A stretch of DNA of 64,000 nucleotides. Origin: Chalara sp. BL73. Its lineage: Eukaryota > Ascomycota > Leotiomycetes > Helotiales. Where the stretch lies: contig CAKJVC010000066.1 in NCBI GenBank assembly GCA_918026815.1, forward strand, positions 124,001 to 188,000, given 5' to 3'. The first letter of the stretch is position 1; each line of letters begins with the position of its first letter. Both the position numbers and the translations under genes were made by a program. This document shows, one piece after another, positions 12,119 to 23,265 of this stretch. Under the pieces are notes generated by a model that was not told where the DNA came from, searched no databases, and worked only from the letters and a program-made list of their open reading frames with translations.

Positions 12119-12495
12119 CATCAACGGTTCAAGTCCTGCAAACCAGTCAAGGTCAAAGTGAATATCATAGAGCTCATGGAGACGGCATAGAGCGTGTGTG
12201 ACCTAGCAGAAAATGTCGTAAAGGAAGCGTGTTTCGTCGATATCTACCTCCAACACTGGATCGAACGAGTCCGAAATCACTGCAACAGATAGCTTTAAAA
12301 GTTCAAAATTCTCCTTTACAAATACAATAAGCTCCTCTGATTTACATTTGTACCCACCTATCCCAATTCTCCAGTTCCTCAGTCGAAATACGAAAATGAA
12401 TATCTCGAATAACTTTTAAGAAGCGCCTTGAAAGCGGCTAAGAAACTCAACCATTTCGTTGGGATCTTGGCAGAACTCAAAGCAGTTCTGCGAGA
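12119..12495 (-). pseudogene. Broken fungal 2EXR/DUF7730-like protein gene (relic)
   Basis: Read on the minus strand, coding-like segments follow one another in different frames: CFEFCQDPNEMVEFLSRFQG, then KVIRDIHFRISTEELENWDR, then SEELIVFVKENFELLKLSV leading to FDPVLEVDIDETRFLYDIFC, an in-frame stop, and CRLHELYDIHFDLDWFAG. The order and style (F-x-F-C, E/F-L-S-R-F, I-R-x-I-H-x-R, E-D/N-W-D-R-W) resemble the large fungal family of 2EXR/DUF7730 F-box-like proteins. Frameshifts and stops rule out an intact gene. The family call rests on motif resemblance from memory. Confidence 0.45.
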
Positions 12496-13834
12496 GCAAG
12501 ACGTGCATGTAAAACCTCCCGCTTACAAGAAAGAGGCCAGAAGAAAAGAGGCGGCACTCGCAAGCAGGCGAGCAGGAAGCTCGTCTTGTAGGACAGCAGC
12601 AGACATCATGGCCGCTAAAGCGTTGGCACTTATCTTATAAAGATGAACAAGATCACGGGCTGAGTGGGGGCGTAGGAAAATTTGTTCGGAGCGTAAAATA
12701 TCTCGAAAGCATCCGTGCATATTCCCCTCGAGACCAAAAGCAACTCAACCGGCAAGCGCGGACAACAGCAATCTAAGTAATCTCGATTTAAGTCCATATC
12801 GCGTTCGCTTTTTCTTTGAACGTATAATCATCTATGTTGTGCCGCCGTATAGGTCAAGTCTGATAATCTGCTACGATGTTTGGCAGGAGGGCATATTTGG
12901 ATCGGGCGTTGCCGGATCCAACCTGCGTAAAAATATATCATCAATCTTGCCTCGAGGGCCAGATCAAGAAGGAAATTCCTAATCATCCTTCTCGAGGCTA
13001 ATAGTAGTATATAGTTATTCAACAGCTAACTCGATACCCTTTGTAGTCAAGTGGATAAGCGCCTTGCGCTATAGGAGAGTGGACGACAATTCGAGACCAC
13101 CTACCACTCAAAAAAAGCATCGAAAATGAATCAGCTTCAGTTTGACATCTGTAAGGCTCCTCTTTGCTACCAAGGCAGTTTCTGAGCTGTATAGCATAGC
13201 ACAGAGTGAGGTAAATCATAAATAGATCTCACTTTATGGCCAACTTTCCCAACGCTTGTGAGTGGGCCGGTGCAGGTGTGGCTGATTATCGAGACAACAT
13301 TGGTAAAACGGTTTTTGGTAAGCGGAAAGTAAAATATATCATTAGCTTGCTCGGTGTTGATAGCACGGTTCAGAAGGCCGTTATAACCGTGGTACAATAC
13401 CTTCTCTTGACATTCTATTGTTCCGGATGTCTGCAGTCTCATATGGCAATTTGATACAGTCTTTGGAGGCAGAATACACAGATATCCAAGCTGCATGTTT
13501 AAACCCAAGCTCAGACTTGGCGTTGGATGGGTGTTCGGTCGGGATGGGAGACACGTTAAAGCGAACTATCAAGGATTTCAGAATGAACGAAACCTAGCTT
13601 ATAAGACGTGCAATCTCATGCCCAATCTATACGAAACTCCTTTTGATTGGCCATATATATAGTGAAATGTCGAATAAACGCAAGTCTAGAAGGTGCCTTT
13701 CTGGAATACTGTACTTTACACACGGTTTGCCTTAACATCGCGTCCACTAGCCTGTTCAAGGCGATGACAAAAGGACTCGAGGAAAACCTCCTGATACTTT
13801 GAAGTTACAGCATTCAATATCATACGCACCCTCC
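12496..13834. other. Gene-poor region before the glutathione transferase gene
   Basis: No intact gene found. The stretch contains the tRNA-like relic at 13037-13107 and short unrecognised ORFs on both strands (for example 13167-13508 minus). Confidence 0.4.
13037..13107 (+). repeat. tRNA-like relic (A box and B box), possibly from a SINE
   Basis: An A-box match (TAGTCAAGTGG at 13044-13054) and a B-box match (AATTCGAGACC at 13088-13098) are 44 bases apart, the spacing found in tRNA genes. The T-stem no longer pairs (GACAA against CCACC) and the acceptor ends do not pair, so this is a decayed tRNA or tRNA-derived SINE, not a working gene. Confidence 0.4.
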
Positions 13835-14774
13835 CTATGGAGAAGAGTACTTATAGCTATATTGCGCCTTCGCCTTATCCGCCAAATCCTTCAACTTCTC
13901 CTCATTCTCCCTAAATTCCTTGTCCTCCTTCAACCTCGTCTGATACACCGCATTCCCAAACCTGCTCTCGCTCGGCACGCTTAGCCCCTTCTTCACCGCA
14001 CTCCTCGCGCTTACCCTCCCCCACCACTTCTCCAAGTTGGGAAACTTCGCGAGGTCAACCCCACTAAAGTAACTAATATTCACCCATCCAAAGTTCGCGA
14101 TATCAGCAATACTATACCTGCCGTTGCCGGCACCAACAATGTAGTCTCTATCTTTGAGCCGCTGGTCCAGGATGCCGTATAAACGTTCGGTTTCCCCGAC
14201 GTACCGTTGCGTAGGGTAGGGGATGCGTTCTTTGGCGAGGCGGTAGAAGTGGTTTGCCTGTCCCTGCATCGGCCCTAGACCCCCGTGCTGCCAGGCCATC
14301 CACTGCTCGGCCAGCGAGATATCGTCCGGGTCTGTGAAGGAGAATTTGTGCTCTGGATCATAATGCCTCGTTAGGTACGTTAGGATGGCCAGACCTTCGA
14401 AGACGGCGAATTGGTTGCGGTCATGATCGACTATGGCCGGGATCTGAAGATCATTTGTTTAGTAAATGGACTGGAGGGAAGGGAAAGCAGAGACGTACTC
14501 GTCCATTGGGAGAGAATTTTGTGAACCAAGGCTCTTTTTGGATGTTTTGGCTGATGTTGATGCCTTGCCAGACGTAGTCTTTGCCATATGCTTCTTTTAA
14601 TTCTTCGAGTATGATGGAGGCTTTATGGCCGTTCGGCGTTCCCCAAGTTAATAGCTCAATTCCAGATTTGGCAATGAGGCCGGTAGGTTTTTCTGAAGAC
14701 ATGTTGCCTGAGGTTGAGTACTGTATAAAATGTTTTGAAGTCTGTAGAACTCTGTTTACAGGTGATCTGAACAT
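13835..14774 (-). CDS. Glutathione S-transferase, Ure2p-like
   Basis: Two exons read leftwards, 14774-14499 and 14443-13835, with a 55-base intron (donor GTACGT, acceptor TTCAG). Product is 294 residues. The N-terminal thioredoxin-like fold begins at about residue 35 (LLTWGTPNGHKASIILEELK) and contains the glutathione-site segment SPNGRIPAIVDHD followed by FEGLAILTYL. The all-helical C-terminal domain follows (MAWQHGGLGPMQGQANHFYR, later IADIANFGWV). It resembles fungal Ure2/GstA-type transferases that conjugate glutathione to electrophiles. The ATG at 14774 adds 24 residues rich in Arg/Ser/Thr before an internal Met at 14702, where most family members begin. The extension could be a mitochondrial presequence. 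Confidence 0.88.
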
Positions 14775-15675
14775 TTCAAAAACAAAAAAAAGAGGGGTAG
14801 GCTTCACATTGGCTTTTAATACTTGAGTAGCAGCGAAGATGAGCTAGTAGGGAAAGGGTACAATAGCTGTGTGGAATGTGCGCAACCAATTATTGCTTAG
14901 AAATCAAGAGGGGGTTCTGGCAATTCCAGCTTGGTGGAGCTATGACCCAGCAGTATTCCGCGTAATGATGTCAGGATAAAGATGGGGAACAGGGCAGAAA
15001 GGGGGAGGTTAATTGGAAACGGGAGATCGACAAAAAACCTTATCTGGTCGTCCGTTTGTAAGCAAGACACCTGGGAATAAAAACCCTCACGAGGTAAGGC
15101 TGGTAAACTTGTTTACACACTTGTGTATAGGAAGCACATATCTTGTCCCAGCAATTGGAAACCATGCCTAGTATTAACAACAAGTCCAGAGGTTGGAATT
15201 GCTGCCTCAAATGCGTGCCTATCTTCCTGAACACTCCTGCATGCAGGATTGGTAGCTTTGCCGAACTTCAAACATTCTTAGTATGCATCTGCGATCCAGA
15301 AGATGGCAAGAAGACAGCCATATGTCAATGCTGTTGCTGCCATTGTTATTGTCATCATTATTATTGCGCTGTTGTGGATATTGATCATGACGTTCTCTGA
15401 AAAAAGTGCTTATCGCAATTCTTATCAAAAGCTATAGTGGGGAAAATTTCAGTGATGTCGAAGTCAGCGAGCTTTCTGATTGGCTTTGTACCCATCCGTC
15501 TGCAAATGTCCCTAAAGTCCGAATATCCGTCGATTCTCCCGGAGCAATTCGCGTCCGCAGACATACGCGAATAAACTGGTAGCCTGATGAATACCTCTTG
15601 AACGGAGGTAAACTGCGTTTTACCGCCCTCCCTTTTCTTTATATTCCTGTTCCTACCTGTTTACCTTCGTCATCA
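14775..15675. other. Divergent promoter region, GST (left) / NAPE-PLD-like gene (right)
   Basis: No gene supported. The plus-strand ORF near 15143-15400 is Cys/His-rich only because of a CTG/TTG-rich patch at 15330-15370. The region probably holds the promoters of both divergent genes. Confidence 0.5.
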
Positions 15676-17169
15676 ATGCGATCTCTGTTTCGTCTATTTT
15701 CCAGGCGACGTCCCTTCAAACATCTGAACCAGGAAGAAGCATACCAAAGACGACAAAATCATACCACAATGGCAGGGGGCATGACTTCAGCCATCTTATA
15801 TGCTTGCACCACCACCAGTCCTACATCCTTGGGTGCTGTGCCAGAAGACTCGAAAGCGAAAGCTCACCATTTGAAGAATGGCAATGGCTTTACCAATCCA
15901 TGGGACTCTTGGATTGAAATGAGTGGTCCCGCGATTGGGATGGCTATGATGAAGTAAGATATCGCGTCGTATATACTTTTTTTTGGGAGCGAGTGCAACA
16001 GCTCTCCGGGAGCGTGCAACCATATCCTGGAATCCAGTTCCTTTGATAGATAATGGAAATGTGCTAACTAGCTCTGCACAGACGGCAGCTTACTGGCAAG
16101 ATCAAGTGGCCAGATACGACCCCTCCAACCGTAACCGTGATAGAGCCTACTTTCCTCCCCAACCGAACTGCCTCCCAAAGCCTCCGCGCGACATGGCTTG
16201 GCCATGCGTGCTACTACGTCGAGTTCCCGACGGGACTCCGCGTACTCTTTGATCCAGTGTTCGAAGAACGCTGTAGTCCTTTCACCTGGCTCGGTCCCAA
16301 GCGGTACACCAGGATACCATGTCACATCAAAGATCTCCCAGTTGTCGACGCCGTAGTTATAAGTCACAGCCATTACGATCACCTCTCGCACCCGACAGTC
16401 CTCGAATTACATAAAAACCACCCGAACGCATATTTCTTTGTAGGATTGGGATTGAAAAAATGGTTCAACGAGTGTGGGATCAAGAATGTGGTAGAGATGG
16501 ACTGGTGGAATGATGTGGATCTCACCCTCTCACCTTCGTCTGGCGAGAAACGTATCTCAGACGCCTCCTCAACCGCTTCCCCAAGCTCTACGGCCTCAGA
16601 AATAAAGGCACGCATTTCCTGTCTTCCCTGCCAACACACCTCCGCGCGAACAGCCTTCGACAAAGGTGCCACGCTCTGGTGTTCCTGGGCTGTGGAATCT
16701 GGCGGGAAGAGTGTCTGGTTTGGTGGTGATACAGGCTACAGGGCCGTTCCAGAATTACCTAAAGAAGTTGATGACTATGGTCCAGACTACGCGCACTTAC
16801 CCCATTGTCCGGCATTTAAACAAATTGGAGAGCTCCGTGGCCCCTTTGATTTGGGATTAATACCTATCGGTGCTTACGACCCAAGATGGATAATGTCGCC
16901 CATGCACGCCAATCCGTTCGATAGCGTGAATATATTTGTGGATACGAAATGCAAAAGAGCTATGGGAATACACTGGGGGACCTGGGTTTTAACATGCGTA
17001 CGTTTTGACTTCCCTCTACAATATAGGTTATTTGGAGCAGCTGCTAAAAATCCCGTAGGAAGATGTTCTTGAGCCGCCCATGCTCCTGAAGCAAGCCATG
17101 AAGGCAAAAGGTCTACCAGAAACTGGAGTCTTCGACGTCTGCGATATTGGAGAAAGCAGGGAGTTTTAG
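15676..17169 (+). CDS. NAPE-hydrolysing phospholipase D-like metallo-hydrolase (FMP30-like)
   Basis: Metallo-beta-lactamase fold enzyme related to N-acylphosphatidylethanolamine phospholipase D and yeast mitochondrial Fmp30. Exons 15676-15953, 16082-16997 and 17059-17169 give 434 residues. The first intron is long (128 bases), the second 61. Zinc-site motif SHSHYDHLS (H-x-H-x-D-H) lies at about residues 186-194, preceded by [20 protein letters not shown] and the family's FDPVF. Later metal ligands sit in [16 protein letters not shown] and [10 protein letters not shown]. The last exon supplies [10 protein letters not shown], as expected for the family. The N-terminus ([14 protein letters not shown]) is Arg-rich and could target mitochondria. 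Confidence 0.9.
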
Positions 17170-17609
17170 ATCTCTCTTGTATGAATGAATGTAATACTAA
17201 TGCCTTACTTCGGACCGATAGAAAAGATTTATAACAAGTGGGTAGCTAGATATCCACAAAATCATGTTGCCATAATCTCACCTCATAAACTATCTTATAT
17301 GCATGCTTCTTTGCTTGATCAAAATTGCATAGAAACGACGTATACTCTTCCTTTTGGAACTGATATTCCAAATATTCTTGAGTGGCGGATGCATCATAAG
17401 TTTCGACAAAAAGACATGTCCATTGTAAGCTCTAGAACATAGATCTCCAAAATTTTCTTATAATCCGATGTATATGGGTATCTCAAAATCTAAACAACGC
17501 CATGGCTATGTGCCTCCAAAATCCTATCCGCAACACCTTTAATGCCCAAAACTCCTGCTAAGCTTAAACACATAATACACATAATACACATAAAACCTTT
17601 CATCCGGCT
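17170..17609. other. Convergent 3' spacer
   Basis: AT-rich DNA between two convergent genes. It includes a short CATAATACAC tandem near 17570-17595. The ORF at 17185-17442 has no family resemblance. Confidence 0.5.
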
Positions 17610-18189
17610 TTAGAAGAAGATGATAAAGACACTAGCAACACCGATCATCAGCCCACCACTCATCTTCGCTATACCCGCACCACTTCCCGGGTTTCCCAGC
17701 GCCGTCGTCCCGACCTCCAGCTTGCCCGTTTGGCTAGGCGCCGGATTTGACGCGGAGCTCGGGATGGGCGCTGAGGCGGATTGGTCGGGGACGGAAAACT
17801 TGTAGGTGCCACAGCCAGCATCTATGCTTCCCGTTCCCGTGATGGTGCGGTTGTTGAACTGACCTGTTCATATAATGAGTTTTATGTTTTCCTGAGGTGA
17901 GATGAGGGGAAGGAGAAGCGAGGGACTTACAGGACGAAACGAGTTTGTGGAAGGATTGCGAGCAAGCTCCCATATCACAGCCAGTACCATTAAAGGTGTA
18001 ATTTATGTCCAGGCCATTGATACTTGTGGGGCCGGCCTTGGGATTGGAAGTGCAGAAGCGGACGTATGCAGCGCGGAAGCTGGGGACGCTGTACAGTGAA
18101 TTTGATGCCGCACAAGCAGGCGCTGAGGATGCGCGGGCCAGTGGAGCAAGGAACGTCGCAACTACAAGGAGGAGAGAGGAAGGAAGCAT
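17610..18189 (-). CDS. Small secreted Cys-containing protein with GPI-anchor signal
   Basis: Two exons (18189-17931 and 17863-17610) with a 67-base intron give 170 residues. The N-terminus MLPSSLLLVVATFLAPLARA is a clear signal peptide. The mature part has a Cys-rich domain with N-glycosylation sequons (NYT, NGT, NRT), then a Ser/Pro/Ala/Thr-rich linker and a hydrophobic tail ending GVASVFIIFF. That is the layout of a GPI-anchored cell-wall protein. The acceptor after AACAG restores the frame and puts the Cys codon across the splice. I do not recognise a named domain. It is probably cell-wall or plasma-membrane anchored. Confidence 0.85.
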
Positions 18190-18949
18190 TGTAATGGCTC
18201 GATTTGCTAGGATTCGGCCGTCCGAAACAATGCTTTGGTATGGCTTATATGTTCGCAAGCGATAAAGTATGCGCGTACACGTTGAAAAGGAGGACCGGGC
18301 TTGAATAACTGGGAAAGCATTTTGCGTGCCATGGCCAGAGTTCATATAGGACATTGAAGGATGACTGCGCATGGGAGCTCGAGGGAAGAATAGTGAGGCG
18401 AAGATCGTTCCTAAACTAACTCAGCCCACAAGGCTGTAGGGCTGGGGTAGATCTTAAAATAAAACCCCACATTGCAATGGTGGGGGAATGGGCTAATCCT
18501 TATCGTACCATATCTTTGGAGTTACAGCGAGTGCAGAAGAAATATTATACGCAAGGTAAAGTACAAATTCATGCTCGGCAGATAGATATTTTGTTCGAAT
18601 TTGTGAGCCTTGTTCGTAAATCGACGAAGGCTTTCAAACTTTACATGATAAATGAGATGACTTACGTCACAGACTTCTGAAACGAAGCGTGGGCAACCCC
18701 AGCCTCAAAGTCCAAATGAAAAATGCCGGGGAGGAGGGAGAGACAGGGCTCACTATCACACGGTGCCGTCAATCATTGGCTAGAATATAAGAGCTTCATG
18801 CACCAGAGTGTTAAAAAGTCTAGAACGCCCACCAACACTTTCACAGCCTTGTCGAATCAACCTCAATGTTTCAATAACTATCTAGTCGCTGTAGTAGCCG
18901 GAAATCAGGATATACTGGCATATGACAGCTTAAGGATGCTATGCGTGCG
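18190..18949. other. Intergenic: promoter of the GPI protein and 3' end of the amidase gene
   Basis: No gene seen. A near-perfect palindrome, CCCCACATTGCAATGGTGGGG, lies at about 18465-18485, with another short inverted repeat (AGCCCACAAGGCT) about 40 bases to its left. Confidence 0.5.
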
Positions 18950-20637
18950 TTATAGAACCCCAACTGGATAGGCTTTGGGAATGTTTTCGGTATTTGGAGT
19001 GATCCTTGGCACCGAGTGATATGCTGGTACCTCAATAGATGCATTTGCAAAAGGAGGCATACGTCGCACGCGCTTCAAACTAGAGATGTGTGAGGCGATG
19101 CTGAGAAGCTTCCCCTCTGACCATGGCAAGCCCAAGATGTCCATCCCAATAGGCAATCCGATTGGAGCATCTTCAGAAGCCGGCGAAAAGCCTGCAGGTA
19201 CGACGATAACTGGGAAACCCGTAAGAGCCGCCAGGATTCCATTACGTCCGGATTGAGAAGGAGACCCAACCTTGACTACAAGATTCTTTTGCTCCGGATA
19301 GATAAGAGCATCAAGCCTATTAGTGGCAAAAGTCCTCCTCAGAACAGTGGTAAGGTTTTGGATGGCTAGCTTCTTGATCACGTAAGAGGAGTTGCTTGTG
19401 GATGATTGAAGGGCAGTATTGACGTAACTGTACTGGCTCGGTAGGACAAGGAATCTGCCGCTGCTGTACAACTCTTTGAGAGTAGAGGGACGTTGGCCAC
19501 CGGCTGATGGACTCTGGAGGTACGAATCCATAAGCTCTCGATATTCTGACGTCTGTACGTCTAATTCCAGGATTGCTGAAGCATTATAAACGGATTCATT
19601 GACTGGAATCACCACCGCTCCAGCGGATTGTAGCAAAGAAACCATCTCGCTCATTGCATCATTGACTGGCGTTGTTTCATTGCTGGCCGTATAATTGAAA
19701 AGGCCATGGATCAGACCTAGCCTCAGCCCTCGCAAGGTTCCGCTAAATATATCTTCCGAGTAGTCTTTTCCAACAGAAGAAGCTGGGATTAAAGATGTTG
19801 CATTGTCCTTTGGATCATACCCCACGCTAGCCATGACTGTCAGAGCTATAGCGAGATCCTCGACACTTCTGGCCATAGCGCCTACCGTGTCTTGAGTGAA
19901 AGAAATTGGAATTACACCTGCCCGTGAAATGAGACCACGTGTTGGCCGAAAGCTGAAAAGAGAATTCGCCGAAGCAGGACTTCTTAAAGAATTCACGGTG
20001 TCGGTCCCTTGAACAGGTCAGTGCATTGCAAGAAGTAGTGAAAAGAACGTCTACCTGTTCCAATCACGGCGAAATTTGCTCCTATGGCTGCGCCTGTACC
20101 ACCACTACTACCGCCAGGCGTTCTCGAGTGATCATATGGATTTATTGTCTGGCCGCCAAGCGATGACACTGAGATTCCTTCCAATGCTAGTTCATGAAGG
20201 TTTGCCTTACCCAGTATGATTGCGCCTGCTTTTTTTAATGCAGTAACAGTCGGGGCATCGATGTTGGGTTGATTGCCTGCTAAATCTAGGTTTCCTCCCG
20301 TTGTGTTCATCTCCGTTACATCATAATTGTCTTTCAATAATATAGGGATACAGAAAAGAGGACCCGTAGCATTCCCCGTGGCTATCAGCATATCCATGCC
20401 AATCGCAGTGGACAACGCATTTGGATTGAGGCTGATAATCGCGTTGATCGTTGGGTTAAACGCCTCGATTCGGGCAATAAATGAGGAGACTACATCGTAG
20501 CACGAAACTGTCCCAGAGAACAGGGACTTGTGTATCCCCTCAACTGTTGATTCTCTGCTATCGAATGCTTCATTGGTAATGGCTGCTTGGGTAGTGAGGA
20601 CCCCAACAACTAGAAATATATATTTAACTAGCTTCAT
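18950..20637 (-). CDS. Secreted amidase (amidase signature family)
   Basis: Exons 20637-20055 and 20007-18950, with a 47-base intron, give 546 residues. A signal peptide is visible (MKLVKYIFLVVGVLTTQAAI), and the many N-x-S/T sequons suggest secretion and glycosylation. Amidase-signature residues are present: the catalytic Lys at about 102 in PILLKDNYDV, the Ser of PGGSSGGTGAA at about 177-178, and the nucleophile region GTDTVNSLRSPA around Ser201. The usual Gly before that Ser is Asn here. The enzyme should hydrolyse C-N amide bonds, but the substrate cannot be told. The frame across the splice (GTG|TDTV) matches the family well, and the ATG at 20637 gives a perfect secretion signal. Confidence 0.9.
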
Positions 20638-21424
20638 TTTGTTACAGCCTCGATTAAATGAGTTCGTACTCTATAGCAAGCCATCCCGACCGATAATTAG
20701 ATATTTAGGATTGTACAGGATCCGCTACCGAACTGAGTAACGTTGGCCAGAAGTGGGGAGGCGATATCCGTTGAAGGCGGCTGACTTGGTTCCAAGAATT
20801 AGACATGGTGGAGCATTTCAGGAATCTTCACTATGCTTTCATCATGTGTACTCTCCTCAGTCAGACAGTAGCACATACAATTTATTTTATGGGATGCCTT
20901 GTATCATATATTGTCGCTGGCCTGTTGAAGTACTATGGCGGGGGCCAGACCAGAAACTTACATACTGGAAGCGGCCGCTAGTAATATTAATATTCTCCTC
21001 AGTATACCAGATATTCACTTCACGATATGACCCTCTGCTTAATCAATATTCAAAGCAACAGTCCATAACAAATTGGCGAGCACGATGTGAACCGATTACA
21101 TGCGGACCGTGTTGTTTTTGCTGCGGATGACCCAATATCTCTCGCATTGGCAGCGTTGCCAAAACCTTTCGTGTAGTAATGCCTGGTGATTCTCACTTGC
21201 TTCCGAAGTCTTCTAGGGAGTTATGGGAATGTGATACACGAAATGGGCTTTCGGCGCGGTCGTAGCCTATGCAAGATCCAGAATAACTGTAGAAGATGCT
21301 CGTTCATTGTTTTTGACCCTTTTTTCAACGTTTCTATCCATAAAGGACATTAACTTTGCGGAAACGATTATGACATACTCACATCGCGGATATGGGGACA
21401 GCATCTCCTTTCGCTGAGGTGTGT
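20638..21424. other. Gene-poor region upstream of the amidase gene
   Basis: Probably the amidase promoter next to decayed DNA. The plus-strand ORF at 20753-21130 is not recognisable and has no start context. Confidence 0.45.
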
Positions 21425-21720
21425 CTTGGAGCAGTGGCCTGGTATTCCGCCAGCAGCGCTAAAACTGCCCAAGAATGTTACTCGCTTTTTCCCTAGCACA
21501 CGTATTAAATGGGTCTTCTGGAAGGCGATCTTCACATTTCTCTCCTTCATGCTCGCGGCCAAGGCCGGATTTAGTGTTTTCTTAATTCTGACACGTCGAT
21601 CAATCATATTGTTCTATAGTAGGAGCAATACCTCCACTAGAGCTGTGTTACCTCCACCATGACCCGCATTTGATATCACCGCTTCAATTTGCAGGATATT
21701 CTCCACCACGACTCGGAAGC
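21425..21720 (-). pseudogene. Relic of a short-chain dehydrogenase/reductase
   Basis: Minus-strand translation gives VVVENILQIEAVISNAGHGG in one frame and, further along, KKRVTFLGSFSAAGGIPGHC in another. These match the two SDR landmarks N-A-G (after beta-4) and the G-x-I/V-x-x-x-S-S/A segment (beta-5 with the catalytic Ser), in the right order and about the right distance apart. A stop and frame changes separate them, and no Y-x-x-x-K is visible. An N-terminal Rossmann motif was not found. The call rests on motif order only. Confidence 0.35.
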
Positions 21721-22281
21721 AGAAGATTTCATGGACATAATCCACACCTATGGGCTCACCAGCACGCTAACGCCAGGAACCTTTATATTTGATAATAGAA
21801 ACTGTACTTCATGCAAAGGCTCCACGTTGTAGTCTTAACCTCATGCAGTGTCACCACATGTTTACAATCACTATTCCGACCATCTACCAATCGCGACGAT
21901 TCTAGACATACAAGGACAACAAAGCTGGCTTCATAATGCTCACAAATTCTCCACTTGTGAATTCATATGGGAGTGGAAACAATCACACTGGGTAAAGTCT
22001 CTGCAAGTTTAGTGAAGCAATGGCAAGCACCGTAATTGCGGAGAAATGTCATTAGAGACATGATGAAAAGAGACCCAGTTTGTTGGTGAAGAAAGATGCA
22101 CTTGGTCTCGTCAGCTTACACAAAATAAAAAGAATCGGGGTGGTTTATTTGATGATTGATACCGTGTAAGGGGATATGTCTGGATTGGGTACCTTCATCG
22201 TGAAGGCGAGATGACAGTCTAAAGAGGCAAACAAACTCGACTGATGATAGGTCAAAACAACGTCGCATGGTTTCTGTTGTA
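21721..22281. other. Unassigned decayed-looking DNA between two relics
   Basis: No gene visible. The missing C-terminal half of the transporter relic to the right would lie here, but I could not read it in any frame. Confidence 0.4.
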
Positions 22282-23265
22282 TTACTTACTAGAGAAAACA
22301 CCCCACATTCTTGGACAGCAGGAACCGCCGTTTTTTGAATACTTTAAGGTCAACGAGTGATTTTGTGCCAGCATGCCACCCTTTAGTTTCGTTGGAGAAG
22401 AGATCAGGACTATAGCCAGCAAACAAGGTATTCTCGGCATAAGGAGCGCCCACAGCAGAGTCGACTGAAACCCAATATCCTTGAACATATGGCGCAGAAT
22501 GAAAGCAAATAGGACACCTCTCAATGATATCCCACTTGCTACTATTCCAACGGCCAGACCTCTCCTTGTGGTAAAATATTGATCCAGTACAATGAGAGCT
22601 TCTTCATATTAACAATCTGCGGATAATAGAAGCGAGTGTGTCCCTACCTGAAACAAAAGATCCGCGCACTCGACACCAAATTATACGTCTTTCGCCAGAG
22701 AGAACTGGTAAGAGTGATTATCCTGGCAAAAGCTCAATATAACAATACTCATCAATTCCAAAGCAGCGGAAGGAATCATGACAGCTCTTGGCCCAAACGT
22801 ATTTACAAACATGCCCTCTACTTGCGCATGCAGGAACATTAAAAGAGCTGAAAGGTGAAGATTCAGAAAATGCTGGACTAGTTGTTCTCGGATACAATAG
22901 CTGTTTTGTAGCGAGTTTGGGAAACGCCTAACCTGCCGCTTCAAATTAAGCATTGTATAAGCGTGATAATATTAAAAGATTATTCAAAAGATGAATCTTT
23001 ATGAAAACGTCCGGACTTACACATTAAAGAAGCCTAAGGATTCAAACTGACATAAGAAACCACCAGCGATTCCCGGCCATGCCTTGACTCATACATTTGG
23101 TGCATTAAATGAAGCTTCCATCAAAGTAGGTTTTGATTTTCCTGCGCCCTCTTGAACCGAACTTTGGCTCTAGGCCCCATTCTTAAAGTTATCGTCTGGT
23201 GATCGCTGCAGAAAAGCAGGTTTCTTCCCTTCGTCTCCCTTCGACTTGCTTTCAGCGTCGGCCAT
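22282..23265 (-). pseudogene. Broken MFS monocarboxylate-type transporter gene
   Basis: On the minus strand an N-terminus (MADAESKSKGDEGKKPAF) runs in one frame through two premature stops into VKAWPGIAGGFLCQFESLGF, the first membrane helix typical of fungal MCH/MCT-type transporters. Later pieces are EGMFVNTFGPRAVMIPSAAL, YQFSLAKDV-stop-FGVECADLLFQ and YFTTRRGLAVGIVASGISL followed by a helix continuing to about 22300. The order matches helices 1-6. Defects include TAG near 23170, TGA near 23095, TAA near 22681 and at least one frame change. The second half of the protein is missing. In life the family moves monocarboxylates or related small molecules across membranes. Confidence 0.7.

Noticed and set aside
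12119..12135. GGTTCAAGTCCTG as a tRNA B box
   Set aside because: No A box at the proper distance upstream and it falls inside the coding relic.
15143..15400. Cys/His-rich plus-strand ORF
   Set aside because: Starts at a TTG and its Cys run is a by-product of a CTG/TTG-rich patch; the other strand is Asn/Asp-rich for the same reason.
15954..16081. A possible extra exon inside the long first intron of the NAPE-PLD-like gene
   Set aside because: Internal acceptor-like sites exist, but joining 15953 directly to 16082 already gives the family sequence [17 protein letters not shown] in frame.
17185..17442. 85-codon plus-strand ORF after the NAPE-PLD-like gene
   Set aside because: AT-rich, unlike any family I know, and located in the expected 3' untranslated region.
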